Positions 17,076 to 25,869 of a DNA stretch of 64,000 bases are shown here, in pieces. The notes under the pieces are model-generated. The model was not told the DNA's origin. It ran no database searches and saw only the letters and a program-made list of their open reading frames with translations. Position 1 is the stretch's first letter, and each line of letters starts with the position of its first letter. This DNA comes from Actinomycetota bacterium (GTDB lineage Bacteria > Actinomycetota > Actinomycetes > S36-B12): positions 62,001 through 126,000 of the forward strand of contig VGBL01000002.1 of the NCBI GenBank assembly GCA_016870515.1. The letters run 5' to 3'. A program made the translations under genes and the position numbers.

Positions 17076-17563
17076 TGAGCGAGGGTTGCCCGCACTCATC
17101 CGATCCGAGTGATCGGTTCTGCCGTCGGTGCGGTGCGGCCCTGACCGAGTCGCCGGAGATCGTCGAGGAGACGTTCGTTTGCGCGTCGGGACCCCCCAGC
17201 ACAGGTTCGCTTCCAGCCGTTGGCACCGGCCGCATATCCGGTGTGGCCGAGGGCGAGGGTGTGCTGGTCGTCCGCCGGGGGAGCGGGGAGGGGACGACCT
17301 ATCTACTGGCCGGGGACATCGTCACCGCCGGTCGCGCCCCGGACGCCGATCTCTTCCTCGACGACGTGACGGTGAGCAGGCATCACGCCGAGTTGCAGCG
17401 CACGCCGGAGGGCTGGCGCATCAAGGACACCGAGAGCCTCAACGGGACCTACGTCAACCGACGCCGGGTCGAGGACCACCTCCTCGTGCCGGGCGACGAG
17501 GTGCAGATCGGCAAGTACCGCTTCGCCTACCTCGTGGGAGGGGACACCGGAGCACTGCGGTGA
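17075..17563 (+). CDS. garA: FHA domain protein, GarA/OdhI-like, with N-terminal zinc ribbon
   Basis: Forkhead-associated protein of 162 residues. An N-terminal CPHSSDPSDRFCRRCG (Cys-His/Cys-x2-Cys) looks like a zinc ribbon, absent from mycobacterial GarA but common in other actinobacteria. The FHA core has AGRAPDADLFLDDVTVSRHH and LNGTYVNRRRV. In GarA/OdhI a phosphothreonine in an ETTxVF motif folds back on the FHA domain and switches control of 2-oxoglutarate dehydrogenase; here the corresponding place reads VEETFVCAS, so one threonine is retained and the motif is altered. It overlaps gcvH by one base. Confidence 0.85.
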   Translation: MSEGCPHSSDPSDRFCRRCGAALTESPEIVEETFVCASGPPSTGSLPAVGTGRISGVAEGEGVLVVRRGSGEGTTYLLAGDIVTAGRAPDADLFLDDVTVSRHHAELQRTPEGWRIKDTESLNGTYVNRRRVEDHLLVPGDEVQIGKYRFAYLVGGDTGALR

Positions 17564-18195
17564 CCGATGGCGGCACACCCCTCACGATGGGCGCTGTGGT
17601 GGATCTTCTCGCCGAGGAGTTCCCCGACCTGACCGCGTCCAAGATCCGCTACCTCGAAGCAGAGGGCGTCATCCACCCCCATCGCACCCCGCGTGGGAGC
17701 CGGCGGTTCACCGACGACGACGTCCGACGCCTGCGACACGTCCTGCGCCTGCAGCGTGACGAGTATCTTCCGCTGCGGGTCATTCGAGAGAACCTCGCTG
17801 CGATGCCCTCCGATGCTGCCGAGGCTGCTCCCTCCGTGCCCTCGCAGCGCCTGCGCCGCGGTCGACCCCGGACCATGACGGTGGCGGAGCTGTGCGAGCG
17901 AGCTGGCATCAGCAGGGCCACCCTGGAGGAACTGGAGCGCTACGGACTGATCGCGAACCGCGACTCGCAGGCGCTGGACATCTGCGTCCTGGTCGGACGG
18001 CTGGCGGAGTTCGGTATCGAGCCCAGGCACCTGCGTGCTTCCCGGGTCGCTGCCGATCGGGAGATTGGCCTGGTGGAGCAGGCTTTGGCACCGCGTCGTG
18101 GAGACGCGATTCGAGATGCCGATGACCGCGGTCAACTGCTCGCCTTGCTCATCGACCTGCATATCGCCCTGGTGCGGGCAGGGGTTCCGGGATAG
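17560..18195 (+). CDS. ftsR: MerR family regulator, FtsR-like
   Basis: DNA-binding protein of 211 residues with a MerR-type winged helix (FPDLTASKIRYLEAEGVI, then TPRGSRRFTDDDVRRLRHV) and a second helix-turn-helix-like segment near the middle (TVAELCERAGISRATLEELE). Position directly after garA is that of Rv1828/FtsR, which activates ftsZ in corynebacteria. The start is the GTG at 17560, GTGA-coupled to garA. No effector-binding domain is recognisable in the C-terminus. Confidence 0.87.
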   Translation: MTDGGTPLTMGAVVDLLAEEFPDLTASKIRYLEAEGVIHPHRTPRGSRRFTDDDVRRLRHVLRLQRDEYLPLRVIRENLAAMPSDAAEAAPSVPSQRLRRGRPRTMTVAELCERAGISRATLEELERYGLIANRDSQALDICVLVGRLAEFGIEPRHLRASRVAADREIGLVEQALAPRRGDAIRDADDRGQLLALLIDLHIALVRAGVPG

Positions 18196-18218
18196 GTGCC
18201 CGGGGTTAGGCTCGGCAC

Positions 18219-18689
18219 ATGAAGCCCGTCGAGGTGGTCGGCGTCCGCGTCGAGATGCCCTCCAACCAGCCCATTGTGCTCCTGCGTGAGTCCGGGGGCG
18301 AGCGCTATCTGCCGATCTGGATCGGCGCGGTCGAGGCCACCGCCATCGCATTCGCCCAGCAAGGCGTCGTGCCCGCCCGGCCGCTCACCCATGACCTCTT
18401 GCGCGACGTGCTCGTCGCCCTCGAGAGCCCGCTCCAGGAGGTCCGTATAACCCGCCTCGATGAGGGCGTCTTCTACGCCGACCTGGTCTTCGCCAGCGGC
18501 ACCCAGGTGAGCGCCCGTCCGAGCGATGCCATCGCGCTCGCCCTGCGCACAGGGTCGCCCATCTACGCCGATGAGGCCATCCTCGATGAGGCCGGGGTGG
18601 AGATCCCCCACGAGCAGGAGGACGAGGTCGAGAAGTTCCGGGAGTTCCTCGACCAGATATCCCCCGAGGACTTCGGGGCCGGCGGATAG
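18219..18689 (+). CDS. bifunctional nuclease family protein (DUF151)
   Basis: 156 residues of the DUF151 family, the Rv1829 equivalent by position. The core signature is LPIWIGAVEATAIAFA followed by PARPLTHDLL and VSARPSDAIALALRTGSPIYA. Plant and some bacterial relatives have DNase/RNase activity, but the role in actinobacteria is not established. The tail is strongly acidic (HEQEDEVEKFREFLDQ). It lies between two MerR-type regulator genes. Confidence 0.9.
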   Translation: MKPVEVVGVRVEMPSNQPIVLLRESGGERYLPIWIGAVEATAIAFAQQGVVPARPLTHDLLRDVLVALESPLQEVRITRLDEGVFYADLVFASGTQVSARPSDAIALALRTGSPIYADEAILDEAGVEIPHEQEDEVEKFREFLDQISPEDFGAGG

Positions 18690-18768
18690 TCCGTCCGGGG
18701 CCCACGGCGGGTCGCATTGACCGTCCCTTCCGCCGGCCCTACGGTAATGATCCCAACAAGCAGAGCAG

Positions 18769-19374
18769 GTGTCCGTGAGCGCTACCACCGGTCTTCCCGG
18801 CCAGTCCCATGAGGCCGTAGCGCTGCCCGCGACCGTTGATCAGCCCGGTCTGTTCGACGAGGGAGAGCTCCGTTCGGCGGCCACCCACCTGGGCTACCGC
18901 GGCCCGGTGGCCTGCGCGGCGGCGGGCATCACCTACCGCCAATTGGACTACTGGGCGCGCACGGGCCTCGTCGAGCCGAGCATCCGCCCGGCGGCCGGCT
19001 CCGGCACCCAGCGCCTTTACAGTTTCCGCGACATCCTGACCCTGCGCATCGTCAAGCGCCTGATCGACACGGGTGTATCCCTGCCCAATATCCGGTCGGC
19101 CGTGCGGCACCTGGAGGAGCGCGGGGGCGAGGACCTTGCCCGCATCACGCTGATGAGCGACGGGGCCACCATCTACGAGTGTCGGAGCGCCGACGAGGTG
19201 GTCGATCTCGTCCGCGGCGGCCAGGGGGTCTTCGGCATCGCCGTGGGGCGTGTGTGGCAGGAGGTCGAGGGCTCCCTTGCCTCGCTGCCGGGCGAGCGGT
19301 CCGATGGCGAGGCTGAGTCAGGCCTGCGCGATGAGCTCGCGCCGCGCCGCGCCGCCCGCCACGCCAGCGCCTGA
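18769..19374 (+). CDS. MerR family regulator (Rv1830-like)
   Basis: 201-residue MerR-type DNA-binding protein. The N-terminal winged helix reads GITYRQLDYWARTGLVEPS and YSFRDILTLRIVKRLIDTG. The C-terminal half has ITLMSDGATIYECRSADEV and VFGIAVGRVWQEVEG, which I associate with the second MerR protein of the gcvH-garA cluster (Rv1830 group). Two GTG codons (18769, 18775) can start it. The glycine riboswitch of gcvP begins about 55 bases after its stop, so readthrough from this operon into gcvP is possible. Confidence 0.85.
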   Translation: MSVSATTGLPGQSHEAVALPATVDQPGLFDEGELRSAATHLGYRGPVACAAAGITYRQLDYWARTGLVEPSIRPAAGSGTQRLYSFRDILTLRIVKRLIDTGVSLPNIRSAVRHLEERGGEDLARITLMSDGATIYECRSADEVVDLVRGGQGVFGIAVGRVWQEVEGSLASLPGERSDGEAESGLRDELAPRRAARHASA

Positions 19375-19428
19375 AGTCCCGCCCGGCCATCCGACGGGGT
19401 AGCATCTATTTCGTCGATCGACCACGCA

Positions 19429-19632
19429 CGGGAGAGCCCCGCGGAGCCACCGCGGGCGCCGAAGGAGCAACCTCCCCGGAAACTCTCAGGCATCCGAACC
19501 GTGTGCGGAAGGCAACTCTGGAGAGAGGGCCGGTTCCCGGCCCCACCGACGGTGCAAGGCCGCGACGGCTCAACTCGGGCCGTAGCGGACGAAACTCTCA
19601 GGTCGCGGTAGGCCGCGAGACCAGAGGGGGAG
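19429..19632 (+). promoter_or_regulatory. tandem glycine riboswitch upstream of gcvP
   Basis: Two consecutive glycine aptamers. Aptamer 1 (about 19429-19527) has the canonical CGGGAGAG opening, the GCGCCGAAGGAGCAA block at 19456-19470, GAAACTCTCAGG at 19479-19490 and the closing AACTCTGGAGAG at 19514-19525. Aptamer 2 (about 19528-19632) has a shortened TGCAAG block, GACGAAACTCTCAGG at 19588-19602 and closes with ACCAGAGGGGGA. About 60 bases separate it from the gcvP start, room for an expression platform. Tandem glycine riboswitches usually switch gcv genes on when glycine is abundant. The aptamer identity is clear; the mode of control is inferred. Confidence 0.95.
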
Positions 19633-19692
19633 CGCGGTGGCGCAACCACCGACCCCTTGAGGCGCACGCGCCCGTTTGTCCTGAGGTGCACC

Positions 19693-22539
19693 ATGACGCT
19701 CTCACCGTTCGTCGCCCGCCACATCGGTCCGTCCGATGCCGACCTGACGGCCATGCTCGGCACCATCGGCTATCGCGACATGGCGTCCCTGGTCGCCGAT
19801 GCTGCCCCCGCCGGCATCCGGTGGCAGGACAGGCTCGATCTACCGGACGCGCTCGACGAGGCGGACGCACTGGCCGACATGGCTGGTCTGGCAGCGCGCA
19901 ACGTGCGCCTTCGCCAGATGATCGGGCTCGGCTACTCCGACTGCATCACCCCGTCGGTGATCCTGCGCAATGTCATCGAGAATCCCGCCTGGTACACGGC
20001 CTACACGCCCTATCAGCCGGAGATTTCCCAGGGCCGCCTCGAGGCGCTGCTTGCCTTCCAGACCCTCGTCGAGGACCTGACGGCCCTGCCCGTGGCATCC
20101 GCCTCGCTGCTCGACGAAGCCACGGCCGCCGCAGAGGCCATGACGCTCCTGCACCGCACGGCCTCGACAGATGGCGACGTCTTCCTGGTCGATTCCGACA
20201 CGCACCCCCAAACGCTCGCCGTCCTGGCCACCCGGGCGGAGCCGATCGGCATCGAGCTCCGGCTGGTCGATGTCACCTCGCCCCTTCCATCGGTGGAGGG
20301 CGCCTACGGGGTGCTCCTGTCGTACCCCTCGTCATCGGGCGCCGTGCGCGATATTCGCCCCGCCATCGAGTCCGCGCATGCTGCCGGCATTGGCGTTGCC
20401 GTGGCCAGCGACCTCCTCGCGCTCACCCTGCTCGCCCCTCCCGGGGAGATGGGGGCCGACATCTGCGTCGGCTCGGCGCAGCGATTCGGCATACCCCTGG
20501 GCTTTGGGGGTCCGCACGCAGGATTCATGTCCGTGCGCGCGGGCCTTGAGCGGTCCCTGCCCGGACGTCTCGTCGGGGTCAGCGTCGACGTTGACGGCGC
20601 CCCCGCCTACCGGTTGGCCTTGCAGACGCGCGAGCAGCACATCCGACGGGAGAAGGCCACCAGCAACATCTGCACCTCCCAGGTCCTGCTGGCCGTCGTG
20701 GCCGCGATGTACGCCGCCTACCACGGACCCGAGGGCCTGCGCGATATCGCGCAGCGCATCCACGACAAGGCAGCCACCCTGGGGGCATCACTGCAGGGCG
20801 GTGGGGTCCAGATCCTGCACGAGTCGTTCTTTGACACGCTCCATGCCGACGTTCCCGGCCGTGCTGCGGCGATCGTGGAAGCGGCCCGCGACGCCGGAAT
20901 CAACCTCAGATTCGTCGACGCCGACACCGTCGGGATATCGGTTGACGAGCGCACCAGCGACGCCGACGTCGATGCCGTGCTCGGCGCCTTTGGCGTCACG
21001 CGCGCCGGGGGTGTCTCGCCAGTGCCAAGCAGCCTCGCTCGCACGTCGCCCTATCTCGCGCACCCGATCTTCCACGCCCACCGCAGTGAGACCAAGATGA
21101 TGCGCTACCTGCGCTCGCTATCCGACAAGGACCTCGCACTGGACCGCACCATGATCCCGCTGGGATCGTGCACGATGAAGCTCAACGCGGCCACCGAGAT
21201 GATCCCCATCACCTGGGATGGCTTCACCGGCATCCATCCATTCGTGCCACTCGACCAGGCGGAGGGCTACCTCGAGCTCATCAGGCGCTTGGAAGCATTG
21301 CTCTGCGAGGTGACCGGCTACGATGCCATCTCTCTCCAGCCAAACGCGGGATCGCAGGGCGAGTTCTCCGGGCTCCTGGCCATTCGCGGCTACCACCGCA
21401 GTCGGGGCGAGGCCCAGCGCGATGTCTGCATCATCCCGAGCAGCGCTCACGGAACCAACGCGGCGAGCGCGGTCATGGCCGGTATGCGCGTGGTCGTCAT
21501 TGGCTGCGACGAGCACGGCAACGTCGATGTCGACGAACTCAAGGCCAAGATCGGCGAGCACGGCGAGTGCCTTGCTGCGCTGATGATCACCTACCCGTCG
21601 ACGCATGGCGTCTACGAAGAGGCCGTGCAGGAGATCTGTGCACTGGTTCACGAAGCCGGAGGCCAGGTCTATGTCGACGGCGCCAACCTCAACGCACTCG
21701 TGGGGCTGGCCAAGCCCGGCAAGTTCGGCGCCGACGTGTCGCACCTAAACCTCCACAAGACGTTCTGCATCCCCCATGGCGGTGGCGGTCCGGGCGTCGG
21801 CCCCGTGGCCGTTCGAGAGCACCTCGCGCCCTTCCTGCCCTCACATCCACTCCGCCCCGAGGCCGGGCCCTCGGGGCGCGGTCACGTCGATGGCGGCACG
21901 GGTCCGGTGAGCGGTGCGCCGTGGGGGAGCGCAGGCATCCTCTCCATTCCCTACGCCTACATCGGCATGATGGGCGGCGAGGGGCTCACCAAAGCCACCT
22001 CCGTCGCCCTGGTGTCGGCCAACTACATCGCACGGCGACTCGGCGATGCGTATCCCGTGCTCTACGTCGGCGAACGCGGGCTCGTGGCCCATGAGTGCAT
22101 CATCGACCTACGAGCGATCACCAAGGAGACGGGCGTCACCGTCGACGATGTGGCCAAGCGACTCATCGACTTCGGCATTCACGCCCCCACGATGTCGTTC
22201 CCCGTGGCGGGCACCTTGATGATCGAGCCCACTGAGAGCGAGGACCTAGCCGAGATCGACCGGTTCTGCGACGCCATGCTCGCCATTCGAGAAGAGATCG
22301 ATCGCGTCGCGGCGGGGGAGTGGCCGATCGACGACAGCCCCCTGCGCAACGCTCCCCACACGGCCGAGAGCCTCCTGGGCGAGTGGGACAAGCCCTACCC
22401 ACGAAGCCTGGGCGCCTACCCGCTGCCCGAGGTCGTCAGCCGCAAGTACTGGCCGCCCGTGCGCCGAATCGATGGCGCCTACGGCGACCGGCACCTGATC
22501 TGCAGCTGTCCTCGACCCGAGGAACTCGCCACCAGCTGA
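19693..22539 (+). CDS. gcvP: glycine dehydrogenase (aminomethyl-transferring), P protein
   Basis: PLP enzyme that decarboxylates glycine and loads the aminomethyl group on GcvH. 948 residues, the single-chain form (N- and C-terminal halves fused). The start ATG 19693 has GAGGTG upstream and begins [20 protein letters not shown]. Landmarks: [36 protein letters not shown], the glycine-rich [10 protein letters not shown], and the PLP lysine Lys689 in LNLHKTF. It is controlled by the tandem glycine riboswitch just upstream. gcvT and the dihydrolipoyl dehydrogenase gene are not in the window. Confidence 0.98.
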   Translation: MTLSPFVARHIGPSDADLTAMLGTIGYRDMASLVADAAPAGIRWQDRLDLPDALDEADALADMAGLAARNVRLRQMIGLGYSDCITPSVILRNVIENPAWYTAYTPYQPEISQGRLEALLAFQTLVEDLTALPVASASLLDEATAAAEAMTLLHRTASTDGDVFLVDSDTHPQTLAVLATRAEPIGIELRLVDVTSPLPSVEGAYGVLLSYPSSSGAVRDIRPAIESAHAAGIGVAVASDLLALTLLAPPGEMGADICVGSAQRFGIPLGFGGPHAGFMSVRAGLERSLPGRLVGVSVDVDGAPAYRLALQTREQHIRREKATSNICTSQVLLAVVAAMYAAYHGPEGLRDIAQRIHDKAATLGASLQGGGVQILHESFFDTLHADVPGRAAAIVEAARDAGINLRFVDADTVGISVDERTSDADVDAVLGAFGVTRAGGVSPVPSSLARTSPYLAHPIFHAHRSETKMMRYLRSLSDKDLALDRTMIPLGSCTMKLNAATEMIPITWDGFTGIHPFVPLDQAEGYLELIRRLEALLCEVTGYDAISLQPNAGSQGEFSGLLAIRGYHRSRGEAQRDVCIIPSSAHGTNAASAVMAGMRVVVIGCDEHGNVDVDELKAKIGEHGECLAALMITYPSTHGVYEEAVQEICALVHEAGGQVYVDGANLNALVGLAKPGKFGADVSHLNLHKTFCIPHGGGGPGVGPVAVREHLAPFLPSHPLRPEAGPSGRGHVDGGTGPVSGAPWGSAGILSIPYAYIGMMGGEGLTKATSVALVSANYIARRLGDAYPVLYVGERGLVAHECIIDLRAITKETGVTVDDVAKRLIDFGIHAPTMSFPVAGTLMIEPTESEDLAEIDRFCDAMLAIREEIDRVAAGEWPIDDSPLRNAPHTAESLLGEWDKPYPRSLGAYPLPEVVSRKYWPPVRRIDGAYGDRHLICSCPRPEELATS

Positions 22540-22759
22540 CCCAGGACTAGCCTCGTGGACCGTGGAAAACCATCGGGACGCTCTCGCAGCGATCGTCCTG
22601 GCCATGGCGGTGGCGGCCATCGCGCGCTGGCCAGGCATCAGCTGCAGGTCATGGCGAACCTCGGCAAGGACCCCGTCGATCTCGACCACACCGCGAGGGG
22701 AGTCAATTCCCGCGGGTATAGTGACATAATGTGCATTATCGGCGTAATCCCGCGAGGGA
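22540..22759. other. 220-base gap between convergent gene ends, with an AT-rich inverted repeat
   Basis: No convincing gene is visible between the ends of gcvP and the aminotransferase. Short open frames exist on both strands but none has a ribosome site or recognisable product. A locally AT-rich patch holds TATAGT at 22717-22722 and the inverted repeat ATAATG-tg-CATTAT at 22726-22739, which stands out in this GC-rich sequence. It could be a regulator site, part of a decayed gene, or a terminator region; no T-tract follows it. Confidence 0.5.
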
Positions 22760-24184
22760 TCAGGAGCGCAGTGCCTCGGCCAACTCGGCGAACTCGTCGG
22801 TGAGCACGGCCATGTCGGCGGGCGTGTGGGCCAGCGACACCAGCCACTGCTCATCGAGCCCGGGCGGGGTCAGCACGCCGCGGTTGACGCCCCAGAGCCA
22901 GCTGAGCTCGGCCGCACCGAAATCGGTGCGCTTGTAGTCGCGGTAGTTGCGCACGGGCGTGGCCGACCACGTGATGGCCCCCTTCACCCCGAACCCGACA
23001 GTGTGGGCCGGCAGGCTGTAGCGCCGGATCGTCTCGTCGGCGGCTGCCAGGGCGATGTCGTTGACCTCCTCGGCGCGCTCTAGCGCCTCCTGGGTGCACA
23101 CCTGGTCGACCGCGGCCGCTGCCGCCATCACCAGGGGGTTACCGTTATAGGTGCCGAAGTGCGGCATGCGCCCGTCGATGACCACCTCCATGACCTCGCC
23201 CCTGCCACCGAACGCCGCAAGCGGCAGGCCGCCGCCGATGCTCTTGGCAAGAGTGACCAGGTCGGGGGCGACTCCCAGTCGCTGGGCAGCGCCGCCGTAC
23301 CCGGCAGTGAGCCCGGTCTTGACCTCGTCGAAGACCAGGAGGGCGCCGTGGGCATCGCACAGTGCGCGCACGCCCGGGAGGTAGCCCTCGTCCGGCACGA
23401 CGATCGAGACGTTCTCCAGCACCGGCTCCATGACGACGGCAGCGATCTCGCGGCCATGCTCGTCGAGCAGTTGGGCCAGGCGCTCCAGGTTGTTGTAGGG
23501 GACCGGATAGACGGTGCCTGCCTCGACCTCGAAGGGCACGACAGCCACCGGTGCATCCTCAGGCCCGGCCTCGTCGAGGGCCGGCTTCACCGACACCGAT
23601 AGCGCGTCGTAACCACCGTGGTAACCGCCTTCGATCTTGATGATCGCCTTGCGACCGGTGAACGCGCGTGCCGCGCGCACGGCGTACATGGTCGCTTCGG
23701 TACCGGAGTTGGCAAAGCGGATCATGTCGAGGTCGAAGCGACGGCAGAAGCGCTCGGCCATCTGGGAGGCGGTCGGTGACGGTGTCACGAACAGCGTGCC
23801 GGTCTCCATCGCCTTGGTCACCGCGGCTACAACGGTCGGGTTGAGGTGACCGACGAGCATGGCACCGAAGCCCATCGACAGGTCGAGCAACCTGCGTCCG
23901 TCGACATCGGTGAGCCAGGCCCCCTGGGCGGACTCCACGGCGATCGGATACGGATCCCAGTGCTGGAAGGACGACGGCACGCCCAACGGCAGTGTTGTCT
24001 TGGAACGTGCGTTGAGCGCTCCGGATTGGGGCGTGCCCCCCGAGAATCGCTCCCACTCGGCTGCGAGCAGGGCCTGGATGCGCGCGGGGTCCAGGGGCAT
24101 TGACTCCGTGGGCACGTGTCGCCAGGTCGCCGGATCGTTCGGCGGCCAGGTGACCGGATTCGGGATTGCGGTCTGGATGCTCAT
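22760..24184 (-). CDS. class III PLP-dependent aminotransferase (glutamate-1-semialdehyde aminomutase-like)
   Basis: PLP enzyme of 474 residues. ATG 24184 is preceded by GCGAGGG; the open frame further upstream would run into the region next to the divergent gdpD gene. Motifs: LDLSMGFGAMLVGHLNP, RFANSGTEATMYAVRAARAF, the Asp in LLVFDEVKTGL, and the PLP lysine in LVTLAKSIGGGLPLAAFGG. The pattern resembles HemL and the many related aminotransferases used in secondary routes. It is about 40 residues longer than HemL and has no haem gene beside it, so I do not call it hemL. The substrate is unknown. It stands as a single gene. Confidence 0.85.
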   Translation of the reverse strand: MSIQTAIPNPVTWPPNDPATWRHVPTESMPLDPARIQALLAAEWERFSGGTPQSGALNARSKTTLPLGVPSSFQHWDPYPIAVESAQGAWLTDVDGRRLLDLSMGFGAMLVGHLNPTVVAAVTKAMETGTLFVTPSPTASQMAERFCRRFDLDMIRFANSGTEATMYAVRAARAFTGRKAIIKIEGGYHGGYDALSVSVKPALDEAGPEDAPVAVVPFEVEAGTVYPVPYNNLERLAQLLDEHGREIAAVVMEPVLENVSIVVPDEGYLPGVRALCDAHGALLVFDEVKTGLTAGYGGAAQRLGVAPDLVTLAKSIGGGLPLAAFGGRGEVMEVVIDGRMPHFGTYNGNPLVMAAAAAVDQVCTQEALERAEEVNDIALAAADETIRRYSLPAHTVGFGVKGAITWSATPVRNYRDYKRTDFGAAELSWLWGVNRGVLTPPGLDEQWLVSLAHTPADMAVLTDEFAELAEALRS

Positions 24185-24264
24185 GGGCCCTCGCTCCACT
24201 GGGTGATTCCCTGATCGTAGCCCTGGCCTTCGCCCCACCACCGCCCTGATCGGACACTGGGCCC

Positions 24265-24990
24265 ATGCATCGGCAGTTCCGCGCCTACGCGCACCGGGGC
24301 GGGTCGGACGTCGCCCCCGAGAACTCCCCCTCCGCCTTCGCCGCGGCCGTGAGCCTCGGATATCGCTGGCTCGAGACCGACCTGCGGGCCACCAGCGATG
24401 GCGTCGCCGTGGTGCACCACGACCCCGTGCTCGACCGCACCACCGACATGGCGGGGCGGGTAGTCGAGCGCACCTGGAACGACGTCCGCCGGGCCAGGTT
24501 CAGCAACGGCGAGGGGCCCCTGCGTCTTGAGGAACTGCTGGCCGCGTATCCCGACGTGTCGATCAACCTCGACCTCAAGGAGGGGGCTGTCGTAGCCCCC
24601 GCACTCGACGCCCTTCACCGTGCAGGCGCCTGGCACCGGGTGTGCTTGACGTCGTTTTCGACGCGGCGACTTCGCGCAGCACGTCGCTGGGCTCCCCGCC
24701 TCGTCGAGACCTCGGCCAGTCCCGCCGAGGTGCTCCTGCAGCGCACCACTCCCCCGCGGCTGCTCCGCTGGCGTGAGGCCGGCCCAGCACGACTCCAGGT
24801 ACCCGCCCGCTTCGTGACCCACGCCTATCTCAAGCGCGCACACGCCCAGTCGCTGCCCGTCGATGCCTGGACCGTCAACGAACCCGCCGTCATGGTTCGG
24901 CTCGTCCGGATGGGGGTTGACGGGATCATGACCGACGCCCCGGCCCTGCTCCGCGACATCCTGCGATCCCATGGTCTCTGGTCGCCCTGA
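24265..24990 (+). CDS. glycerophosphodiester phosphodiesterase
   Basis: 241-residue GDPD enzyme that releases glycerol 3-phosphate from deacylated phospholipids. Active-site landmarks: AHRGGSDVAPENSPSAF (catalytic His and Glu), RWLETDLRATSDGVAVVHHD (metal-binding Glu, Asp and the second His), INLDLKE and DAWTVNEP. No signal peptide is visible, so a cytoplasmic enzyme of the UgpQ kind is likely. It is divergent from the aminotransferase (80-base gap) and the first gene before rbpA, which has its own promoter. Confidence 0.92.
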   Translation: MHRQFRAYAHRGGSDVAPENSPSAFAAAVSLGYRWLETDLRATSDGVAVVHHDPVLDRTTDMAGRVVERTWNDVRRARFSNGEGPLRLEELLAAYPDVSINLDLKEGAVVAPALDALHRAGAWHRVCLTSFSTRRLRAARRWAPRLVETSASPAEVLLQRTTPPRLLRWREAGPARLQVPARFVTHAYLKRAHAQSLPVDAWTVNEPAVMVRLVRMGVDGIMTDAPALLRDILRSHGLWSP

Positions 24991-25026
24991 CGATCGAACA
25001 CCTGTACGATAGGGGGACGGAACCGT

Positions 25027-25056
25027 GGGAACGTTGCGGCCGTCAGATGCGTTGTA
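25027..25056 (+). promoter_or_regulatory. SigR/SigH-type ECF promoter of rbpA
   Basis: GGGAAC at 25027-25032 and GTTGTA at 25051-25056 are separated by exactly 18 bases. This fits the GGAAT/GGGAAC-N18-GTT consensus of the thiol-oxidative-stress sigma factor SigR (Streptomyces) or SigH (Mycobacterium). The site ends 34 bases before the rbpA start codon. rbpA is an established SigR target in Streptomyces coelicolor. The match is read by eye; transcription is inferred. Confidence 0.8.
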
Positions 25057-25090
25057 GGTGGCACAGACCGCACTCCATGGGAGGTGGGCC

Positions 25091-25435
25091 ATGTCGGAAG
25101 GCAGCCTGAGAGGTTCGCGTCTTGGCGCGACCAGTTATGAGAACGACGAGCACGTCACTCCTGCCGAGCGCTTGGTCGTGGTCTACGACTGCCCCCACAA
25201 CCATGTCACCACGGTGCCCTTCTCCGCCGAGGCCGAGCAGGTTCCGGTGCTGTGGGAGTGCCGTTGCGGAGCCGAGGCACTGCGGCGTTCAGCGTCGCGC
25301 CCCGATGACAAGCCCGGTCGCCATGTGCGCACCCATTGGGACATGCTGATGGAACGTCGCACTATCGACGATCTCGAGGAGCTCCTCGACGAGCGGCTCG
25401 ACCTGCTGCGCAGCGGCCGCCGTCAGTCAGCCTGA
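25091..25435 (+). CDS. rbpA: RNA polymerase-binding protein RbpA
   Basis: Actinobacterial general transcription factor that binds the principal sigma factor and RNA polymerase and stabilises open complexes. 114 residues. The start ATG 25091 follows GGGAGGTGGGCC and gives MSEGSLRGSRLGATSYENDE, the usual RbpA N-terminus; the in-frame extension upstream lacks conservation. The core zinc-binding part is VVYDCPHNH with WECRCGAEAL, and the C-terminal sigma-interaction region is HWDMLMERRTIDDLEELLDERL. It overlaps the convergent fxsA gene by 13 bases. A SigR-type promoter lies just upstream. Confidence 0.97.
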   Translation: MSEGSLRGSRLGATSYENDEHVTPAERLVVVYDCPHNHVTTVPFSAEAEQVPVLWECRCGAEALRRSASRPDDKPGRHVRTHWDMLMERRTIDDLEELLDERLDLLRSGRRQSA

Positions 25436-25869
25436 CCGCTGAGCCCACGACGCATCGCACGCTCAAGACGACCCGCGATCAGCGCGCGCACGGGTGGGAA
25501 CAGCATGACCAGCCCTCCGGCGGTCGTCAAAAACCCGGGCACGGCGATGAGGAGTCCGGCTGGCACCAGCAGCGACGTCTGAGCCGGTGGCCTCTCCCGG
25601 CGAGCGGGCGCCTGCGCGCCGGACGTGATGGCGAGCACCTGCCCGTCTGCCTCGTTCGGTGGGCGCCATGTCGACAGTGCCGCCGACCATGCCTGACCGG
25701 TGGCCGTCAGCGCATAGCGAACGACACCCAGCCCGAGGGTGAGGAACGCCACGAAAGCGACGAACACCCACCACCAACCCACGATCGAGGCAAGCCAGGC
25801 AGCGATTGCGAGTTCCACGAGCGGATACGCGACGAGCGCTACGCAGCCCCATCGGGCCCGCATGCTCAT
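25423..25869 (-). CDS. FxsA family membrane protein
   Basis: 148-residue membrane protein. The FxsA core is visible: [22 protein letters not shown], then a second helix, and later [24 protein letters not shown] ahead of a basic tail. FxsA overproduction in E. coli relieves phage T7 exclusion by F plasmid; the native function is unknown. The start ATG 25869 overlaps the ppm1 stop as ATGA. Its 3' end overlaps rbpA on the other strand by 13 bases. The rbpA-fxsA-ppm1 neighbourhood is conserved in streptomycetes. Confidence 0.88.
   Translation of the reverse strand: MSMRARWGCVALVAYPLVELAIAAWLASIVGWWWVFVAFVAFLTLGLGVVRYALTATGQAWSAALSTWRPPNEADGQVLAITSGAQAPARRERPPAQTSLLVPAGLLIAVPGFLTTAGGLVMLFPPVRALIAGRLERAMRRGLSGQAD

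Noticed and set aside
22562-22735. Possible small gene after gcvP starting GTG at 22562 with a hydrophobic stretch
   Set aside because: No ribosome site, no recognisable family, and the opposite strand is open over the same bases, so coding cannot be told from chance.
22760-24184. Calling the class III aminotransferase hemL
   Set aside because: It is longer than HemL, lacks haem-gene neighbours, and the family has many other members with the same motifs.
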